Assembly (NCBI GenBank): GCA_021811225.1
Contig: JAJZPJ010000061.1
Coordinates: 1 to 13,648, forward strand
Direction of reading: 5' to 3'
DNA length: 13,648 bases
From: Pseudomonadota bacterium
Lineage (GTDB): Bacteria > Pseudomonadota > Gammaproteobacteria > Burkholderiales > Rhodocyclaceae
A program made the position numbers and the translations under genes. The notes under the pieces are model-generated. The model was not told the DNA's origin. It saw nothing but the letters and a program-made list of their open reading frames with translations, and did not search any database. Shown in pieces: positions 6,323 to 10,916 of this stretch (the first letter of the stretch is position 1; each line of letters begins with the position of its first letter).

Positions 6323-7075
6323 ATGGACAGGATGATCTACACCGCGATGAGCGGTGCCTCCCAGACGATGGAGCGCCAGGCGTCGGTGGCGCAGAATCTG
6401 GCCAACGTCAATTCGACCGGCTATCGCGCCGAGGAGCAGCGGCTGCGCGCGGTCCAGGTGATCCCCGGCGCGGGCTCCACGGCGCTGCCCACGCGCGCCT
6501 TCGTCATCGACGCCAGCACCCACACCGACTTCACCCCCGGACCGCTGCAGATGACCGCCAGGCCGCTCGACGTCGCCGTCCAGGGCCAGGGCTGGATCGC
6601 GCTGGCCATGCCCGACGGCAGCGAGGCCTATACCCGCGACGGCAGCCTGCACGAGGACGTCAATGGCGTGCTGCAGACCCGCACCGGCATCCCGGTCCAG
6701 GGCGACGGCGGCACGATCTCGATCCCGCCCGACGTCAAGGTCACGATCGGCGCCGACGGCACCGTCTCGGTCGTCAATGAGAGCGGGCAGAAGAACAGCG
6801 TCAATGCCGTGGGCCAGATCAAGCTGGTCAATCCGCCGCAGGCCGAACTGGTGCGCGGCGACGACGGCCTGTTCCGGCTGCGCTCGGGCGCGCCGGCGAC
6901 GACCGATCCGAACGTCAAGCTCGCCGACGGCTATCTCGAAGGCAGCAACGTCGATCCGATCGAGCAGATGGTGAGCATGATTTCCCTGTCGCGCCAGTTC
7001 GACATGCAGATGAAGACCCTGACCAACGCTCAGGCCAACGATCAGGCGGCAACGCAGATCATCACCAACCTCTAG
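6323..7075 (+). CDS. flgF: Flagellar proximal rod protein FlgF
   Basis: A 250-aa rod protein linking FlgB/FlgC to the distal rod. The start MDRMIYTAMSGASQTMERQA is typical of FlgF and sets it apart from FlgG. The rod-family helix continues with AQNLANVNSTGYRAEEQRLR. RPLDVAVQGQGWIALAMPDG and EAYTRDGSLHEDVNGVLQT form the D1 portion shared with FlgG and FlgE. The C-terminus has LADGYLEGSNVDPIEQMVSMI followed by the closing coiled-coil helix. A GGAAGG ribosome site (6307-6312) lies 10 nt before ATG. The 26-nt gap after flgE and 9-nt gap before flgG support one transcript. Confidence 0.95.
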   Translation: MDRMIYTAMSGASQTMERQASVAQNLANVNSTGYRAEEQRLRAVQVIPGAGSTALPTRAFVIDASTHTDFTPGPLQMTARPLDVAVQGQGWIALAMPDGSEAYTRDGSLHEDVNGVLQTRTGIPVQGDGGTISIPPDVKVTIGADGTVSVVNESGQKNSVNAVGQIKLVNPPQAELVRGDDGLFRLRSGAPATTDPNVKLADGYLEGSNVDPIEQMVSMISLSRQFDMQMKTLTNAQANDQAATQIITNL

Positions 7076-7084
7076 GAGTAAGGG

Positions 7085-7867
7085 ATGATCCGTTCCCTGT
7101 GGATTGCCAAGACCGGTCTCGACGCGCAGCAGACTTCGCTCGACGTCATCGCCAACAACATCGCCAACGTCAGCACCAACGGTTACAAGCGCTCCCAGCC
7201 GGTGTTCCAGGATCTGCTCTACCAGACCCTGCGCCAACCCGGCGCCCAGTCTTCGCAACAGACCACGATCCCCTCGGGCCTGCAACTGGGCACCGGCGTG
7301 CAGCCGATCGCCACCGAAAAGATCTTCACCCAGGGCAACCTGACCCAGACCAGCAATCCGCTCGACATCGCCATCAACGGCCAGGGCTTCTTTCAGATCA
7401 GCATGCCCGACGGTACCCTCGCCTACACCCGCGACGGCTCCTTCCAGCAGGACAGCAACGGCCAGATCGTCACCTCCAGCGGCTATCCGCTGTCGCCGGC
7501 GATCACCATTCCCGCCAACGCCACCTCGGTGACCATCGGCCGCGACGGCACCGTCAGCGTGGTCCAGGCCGGGTCGAGCACGCCCACCCAGATCGGCACC
7601 ATCCAGCTGGCCGACTTCGTCAATCCCGGCGGCCTGCAGAGCACCGGCGAGAACCTCTTCGTCGAGACCGCATCGAGCGGCACGCCCACTCCCAATACGC
7701 CCGGCACCAACGGCGTCGGCCTGTTGAACCAGGGCTACGTCGAGACCTCGAACGTCAATGTCGCCGAAGAGCTGGTCAATATGATCCAGGCCCAGCGCGC
7801 CTACGAGCTGAACTCGAAGGTGATCACCGCTTCGGATCAGATGCTGCAAAGACTGACGCAGATGTGA
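7085..7867 (+). CDS. flgG: Flagellar distal rod protein FlgG
   Basis: FlgG forms the drive-shaft rod that crosses the peptidoglycan and outer membrane inside the P and L rings. The 260-aa length is standard. The N-terminus MIRSLWIAKTGLDAQQTSLD and VIANNIANVSTNGYKRSQPVF are diagnostic of FlgG, as are FQDLLYQTLRQPGAQSS, GTGVQPIATEKIFTQGN and the NPLDIAINGQGFFQI block. The C-terminal end contains LNQGYVETSNVNVAEELVNM and the helix QRAYELNSKVITASDQMLQ. The AGGAG ribosome site (7074-7078) overlaps the flgF stop codon and is 6 nt from ATG, so translation is probably coupled. No departure from the family was seen. Confidence 0.97.
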   Translation: MIRSLWIAKTGLDAQQTSLDVIANNIANVSTNGYKRSQPVFQDLLYQTLRQPGAQSSQQTTIPSGLQLGTGVQPIATEKIFTQGNLTQTSNPLDIAINGQGFFQISMPDGTLAYTRDGSFQQDSNGQIVTSSGYPLSPAITIPANATSVTIGRDGTVSVVQAGSSTPTQIGTIQLADFVNPGGLQSTGENLFVETASSGTPTPNTPGTNGVGLLNQGYVETSNVNVAEELVNMIQAQRAYELNSKVITASDQMLQRLTQM

Positions 7868-7875
7868 GGCGGACC

Positions 7876-8556
7876 GTGACCGGAAGAAAATTCGCCCACT
7901 GGCTGGTGATGATCGGAGCGGCGCTGCTCGCCGCGGCCTGCGCCACCACCGTGCCCTCGACCAGCGTGCAGCAGCCGCTGACCGCCACGCCGGCGCCGCG
8001 CAAGGATGTGCCGCCGACCGACGGCGCCATCTACAGCGCCTACTCGGCGCGGCCGCTGTTCGAGGACCGGCGCGCGCGCTTCGTCGGCGACACCATCACC
8101 ATCAACATCGCCGAGAAGACCTCCGCCTCGAAGGCCTCTGAGAATTCGACCTCGCGTTCCCAGAGCCTCGCCGCTTCGATTCCCTCGGTGGTCGGGCTGC
8201 CGTTCAAGACGCTGCAGGGCACCAAGGTCTCCGCGTCCGACGCCAACACCTTCGACGGCAAGGGCAGCGACACCTCGGCCAACGATTTCACCGGCACCCT
8301 GACGGTGACGGTGATCAAGGTCTATGCCAACGGCAACCTGCTGGTCTCGGGCGAGAAGCAGATCGGGCTGAAGGAGGGCGAGGAATTCGTCCGCTTCTCC
8401 GGCGTGGTCAATCCGACCACCATCACCGCGGCCAATACCGTGCAATCGACCCAGGTGGCCGATGCGCGGATGGAATACAAGGCCAACGGCTTCCTCAATT
8501 CGGCGACGGTGATGGGCTGGCTCGGGAAGTTCTTCCTCAATGTTCTGCCGTTCTAG
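7876..8556 (+). CDS. flgH: Flagellar L-ring lipoprotein FlgH
   Basis: FlgH forms the outer-membrane L ring, a bushing around the distal rod. The GTG start (7876-7878) has a GAGG ribosome site (7866-7869) 6 nt upstream and gives 226 aa. The frame is open further back through flgG, but that extension is an antiphase reading of flgG. The N-terminus is a lipoprotein signal: TGRKF, a hydrophobic stretch, then LLAAAC with Cys22 as the likely lipidated residue; Ala at -3 is a slightly loose lipobox. The mature part has SAYSARPLFEDRRARFVGDTI and ITINIAEKTSASK, then LTVTVIKVYANGNLLVSGEK and FVRFSGVVNPTTI, ending MGWLGKFFLNVLPF. These are all FlgH hallmarks. It follows flgG by 8 nt. Confidence 0.95.
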   Translation: MTGRKFAHWLVMIGAALLAAACATTVPSTSVQQPLTATPAPRKDVPPTDGAIYSAYSARPLFEDRRARFVGDTITINIAEKTSASKASENSTSRSQSLAASIPSVVGLPFKTLQGTKVSASDANTFDGKGSDTSANDFTGTLTVTVIKVYANGNLLVSGEKQIGLKEGEEFVRFSGVVNPTTITAANTVQSTQVADARMEYKANGFLNSATVMGWLGKFFLNVLPF

Positions 8557-8571
8557 TGACCCGAGGGGCTG

Positions 8572-8601
8572 GTGCCTAAGGCACGTCGGCATCAATGCCG
8601 A
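8572..8601. repeat. Two adjacent palindromes in the flgH-flgI gap
   Basis: GTGCC-TAA-GGCAC (8572-8584) is followed one base later by TCGGCAT-CA-ATGCCGA (8586-8601). Both are perfect. They lie just after the flgH stop and before the flgI ribosome site (AAAGGG, 8624-8629). Neither is followed by a T-run. Possible roles are an mRNA stem that sets flgI translation or stability, or a degenerate relative of the CGGCAA-N3-TTGCCG operator; the second arm pair shares CGGCA/TGCCG with it. Confidence 0.45.
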
Positions 8602-8636
8602 GCGACAGATGAATGGCTAGCACAAAGGGTATCGAT

Positions 8637-9749
8637 ATGAGCGGGATCCAGAAAACCTTCATCGCCGTGCTGCTGATTCTGGCGACGTTGATGGTGATGA
8701 GCTCGGCGCGCGCCGAACGGATCAAGGACCTCGCCTCGATCGCCGGCGTGCGCAGCAACCAGTTGATCGGCTACGGCCTGGTCGTCGGCTTGGACGGCAG
8801 CGGCGACCAGACCACCCAGACGCCATTCACGGTGCAGAGCATCATCAACATGCTGACCGGCATGGGCGTCAATCTGCCGCCGGGCACCAACCTGCAGTTG
8901 AAGAACGTCGCCGCGGTGATGGTCACCGCGAGCCTGCCGGCCTTCGCCCGGCCCGGCCAGCAGATCGACATCACCGTCTCCTCGATGGGCAACGCCAAGT
9001 CCCTGAGCGGCGGCACCCTGTTGATGACGCCGCTGAAGGGCGCCGACGGCGCCGTCTATGCGATGGCCCAGGGCAACGTCGTGGTCAGCGGCGCCGGCGC
9101 CTCCTCGGGCGGATCGCAGGTGGTGGTCAATCACCTCTCGGTCGGCCGGATCGCCGACGGCGCCACGGTGGAGCGCTCGGTGCCGACCAGTCTGGGCGAA
9201 GGCAACTACGTCTATCTGGATCTCAACAGCACCGACTTCGGCACCATGGAAAACATGCTCCAGGCGATCAACCGCGTCGTTCCCGGCGCGGCCACCGCCA
9301 CCGACGGCCGCCAGCTCAGGATACGCGCGCCCGATAACGTCTCCGACCGCGTCGGTTTCCTGAGCCGCATCGAGAATATCGAGGTCAGGGCCGATCCGAG
9401 CGCGGCCAAGGTGATCATCAATGCCCGGACCGGTTCGGTGGTGATGAACCAGTCGGTGACCCTGGACGACTGCGCGGTGGCGCACGGCAACCTGTCGGTC
9501 ACGATCGGCACCAACAACACCGTGAGCCAGCCCAATCCGCTCTCGGCCGGCCAGACCACGACGGTCGCCAATGCCCAGATCTCGGTCAAGCAGGAGGCCG
9601 GCGCGCTGCTCAGCGTGCGTGGCGGCGTCAATCTGGCCGACGTGGTCAAGGCCCTGAACGCCATCGGCGCCAATCCCCAGGATCTGATCGCCATACTCCA
9701 GGCGATGAAATCCGCGGGCGCGCTGCACGCCGAACTGAAGATCATCTGA
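8637..9749 (+). CDS. flgI: Flagellar P-ring protein FlgI
   Basis: FlgI forms the periplasmic P ring and is chaperoned by FlgA. ATG 8637 has AAAGGG (8624-8629) 7 nt upstream and gives 370 aa with a signal peptide likely cleaved after SSARA (residue 26). An in-frame ATG at 8613 would add eight residues but lacks a good ribosome site. The mature protein starts ERIKDLASIAGVRSNQLIGY, followed by GLVVGLDGSGDQTTQTPFT, the strongest FlgI signature. Further family blocks are LPPGTNLQLKNVAAVMVTASLPAF, GQQIDITVSSMGNAKSLSGG, LLMTPLKGADGAVYAMAQGN and, near the end, DVVKALNAIGANPQDLIAIL. The length is normal. It lies 80 nt after flgH. Confidence 0.96.
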   Translation: MSGIQKTFIAVLLILATLMVMSSARAERIKDLASIAGVRSNQLIGYGLVVGLDGSGDQTTQTPFTVQSIINMLTGMGVNLPPGTNLQLKNVAAVMVTASLPAFARPGQQIDITVSSMGNAKSLSGGTLLMTPLKGADGAVYAMAQGNVVVSGAGASSGGSQVVVNHLSVGRIADGATVERSVPTSLGEGNYVYLDLNSTDFGTMENMLQAINRVVPGAATATDGRQLRIRAPDNVSDRVGFLSRIENIEVRADPSAAKVIINARTGSVVMNQSVTLDDCAVAHGNLSVTIGTNNTVSQPNPLSAGQTTTVANAQISVKQEAGALLSVRGGVNLADVVKALNAIGANPQDLIAILQAMKSAGALHAELKII

Positions 9750-9758
9750 GAACTCGAT

Positions 9759-9773
9759 AGGCAAGAATTGCCG
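9759..9773. promoter_or_regulatory. 15-bp palindrome AGGCAA-GAA-TTGCCG, copy 2 (before flgJ)
   Basis: Eleven of twelve arm positions match CGGCAA-N3-TTGCCG, leaving an 11-to-13-bp perfect core (GGCAA-GAA-TTGCC). It lies 9 nt after the flgI stop and 57 nt before the flgJ ATG. No sigma-54 or sigma-28 site with correct spacing was found in this 81-nt gap. It could be an operator, or a small stem in the polycistronic mRNA. Confidence 0.4.
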
Positions 9774-9830
9774 GAAGATCTGCCGCCTTTTCCGCGGATG
9801 AACGCATTGCGGCCGGAGTAGATTGCCCCC

Positions 9831-10790
9831 ATGACGATACCGGATATCTCCAGCCAGTTCTCACTGGACGTCAATAGCCTCACCGCCCTGAAGACCCAGG
9901 CGCGCGCCAATTCGCCCCAGGCGATCAAGGCCGCGGCCCAGCAGTTCGAGGCCCTGTTCCTGCAGCAGGTGTTGAAGGCGATGCGCGACGCGACGCCGCA
10001 CGACGGTCCGTTCGACAGCGAGCAGTCGCGCATGTACGAATCCATGCTCGATCAGCAACTGGCCCAGGTGCTGGCGACCAAGGGCAACGGCACCGGTCTC
10101 GCGGCCATGCTGGAGAAGCAGATGCTGCAGCAGCATCCCGATCCGGTGTCCTTGGGGCCGTTGCCGCTGAAGCCCTCGGCCGGGAAGAGCTTTCCCCTCG
10201 CCCCGCCCGCCGCCGGCATCCCCTTGAGCGGGATTGGCAATCCGCCCGCCGCGGGCGAGACCGCGGCGCCTCAGGACGAGACCCGTGGGGGCGGTACCCA
10301 TGCCATTGCCGGCGTCTCCCCGTCCGCCCGCGCCTTCGTCGATCGCGTCTGGCCCCAGGCGCTGGAGGCGAGCCAGGCGACCGGCATCCCGCCCCACTTC
10401 ATGGTCGCCCAGGCGGCGCTGGAGACCGGCTGGGGAAGATCCGAGCCGCGCTTTCCCGACGGCCGCAACAGCTTCAATCTGTTCGGCATCAAGGCCGGCA
10501 GCGGCTGGACCGGCCCGGTGGTCCAGGCCACGACCAGCGAGGTGGTCGGCGGTGTGGTGCAAAAGCGGGTGGCGAGTTTCCGCGCCTATGGCTCCTACGC
10601 CGAGGCCTTCCGCGACTACGCCCATCTGCTGCTCTCCAATCCGCGTTACGCCGGCGTGGTCGGCAGCCAGGATGCCGAGAGCTTCTCGCGCGGTCTGCAA
10701 CAGGCCGGCTACGCCAGCGATCCGATGTACGCGGCCAAGCTGGCGCGGATCATCGACGGCAGCACGCTGCGCAACAGCCTGGTCGCTTAA
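9831..10790 (+). CDS. flgJ: Flagellar rod cap and peptidoglycan hydrolase FlgJ
   Basis: FlgJ caps the growing rod and cuts a hole in the peptidoglycan for it. The 319-aa protein has both domains. The N-terminal rod-binding part (about 1-100) contains FSLDVNSLTALKTQARANS and AAQQFEALFLQQVLKAMRDA. A Pro/Ala/Gly-rich linker (about 101-160) follows, then a C-terminal glucosaminidase/muramidase domain (about 163-319). The latter has HFMVAQAALETGWGRSEPR, with Glu198 as the likely catalytic acid, then NSFNLFGIKAG, a second acidic candidate at Glu237 in TTSEVVGG, VASFRAYGSYAEAFRDYA and LQQAGYASDPMYAAKL. Many alphaproteobacteria and others have only the first domain, so this is the beta/gamma type. 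ATG 9831 has GGAG 12 nt upstream, a rather long spacing. Export is through the flagellar apparatus; no signal peptide was seen. Confidence 0.96.
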   Translation: MTIPDISSQFSLDVNSLTALKTQARANSPQAIKAAAQQFEALFLQQVLKAMRDATPHDGPFDSEQSRMYESMLDQQLAQVLATKGNGTGLAAMLEKQMLQQHPDPVSLGPLPLKPSAGKSFPLAPPAAGIPLSGIGNPPAAGETAAPQDETRGGGTHAIAGVSPSARAFVDRVWPQALEASQATGIPPHFMVAQAALETGWGRSEPRFPDGRNSFNLFGIKAGSGWTGPVVQATTSEVVGGVVQKRVASFRAYGSYAEAFRDYAHLLLSNPRYAGVVGSQDAESFSRGLQQAGYASDPMYAAKLARIIDGSTLRNSLVA

Positions 10791-10833
10791 GCGTCCCGAA
10801 TCGCTCCGTCAGCGCGGCTGCTCCACGAACGCC

Positions 10834-10849
10834 TGGCACGGGAGTTGCT
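10834..10849 (+). promoter_or_regulatory. Sigma-54 promoter for flgK (perfect consensus)
   Basis: TGGCACG (10834-10840), four bases, then TTGCT (10845-10849) match the full RpoN consensus with correct GG/GC spacing. The predicted start is near 10860, about 57 nt before the flgK ATG. It lies in the 126-nt gap after flgJ, so flgK can be transcribed independently of the flgB operon. Confidence 0.85.
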
Positions 10850-10866
10850 GGGAATTTCGTGACGGC

Positions 10867-10893
10867 TCAACTTGCGGCAAGCTTTGCCGATAA
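10867..10893 (+). promoter_or_regulatory. Sigma-28 (FliA) promoter for flgK
   Basis: TCAA (10867-10870), 15 nt, then GCCGATAA (10886-10893). The -10 element is a perfect FliA consensus and the -35 has one mismatch from TAAA. The predicted start is near 10900, about 17 nt before ATG. Together with the upstream sigma-54 site, this gives flgK an early and a late promoter. Confidence 0.8.
10875..10889. promoter_or_regulatory. 15-bp palindrome CGGCAA-GCT-TTGCCG, copy 3 (flgK)
   Basis: Perfect arms identical to those of the flgA/flgB copy. It lies about 22 bp downstream of the predicted sigma-54 start and overlaps the first four bases of the sigma-28 -10 element. A protein bound here could activate the sigma-54 promoter from downstream, as has been described for FlrC in Vibrio cholerae, while blocking sigma-28 polymerase. 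Part of the right arm (GCCG) is also required by sigma-28, so the overlap alone could explain half of the match. Confidence 0.5.
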
Positions 10894-10916
10894 CAAGGCC
10901 ATACCTCGGAGCGCTC

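Noticed and set aside
4608..7382. Near-identical DNA around CCGCTCGACATCGCCATCAA in flgE and flgG
   Set aside because: It encodes the NPLDIAING motif conserved across hook and rod paralogues. Shared ancestry and codon bias explain it, unlike the R1-R2 module.
6230..7849. 539-aa minus-strand open frame across flgF and flgG
   Set aside because: It is antisense to two strongly conserved rod genes and low in complexity; it arises from codon bias in the real genes.
8592..9764. 390-aa minus-strand open frame across flgI
   Set aside because: It is a shadow of flgI, with no ribosome site, no domain and biased composition.
9751..9830. Possible sigma-54 promoter before flgJ (CGGATGAACGCATTGC)
   Set aside because: The GG-to-GC distance is one base too long and the -24 half lacks TGGCAC.
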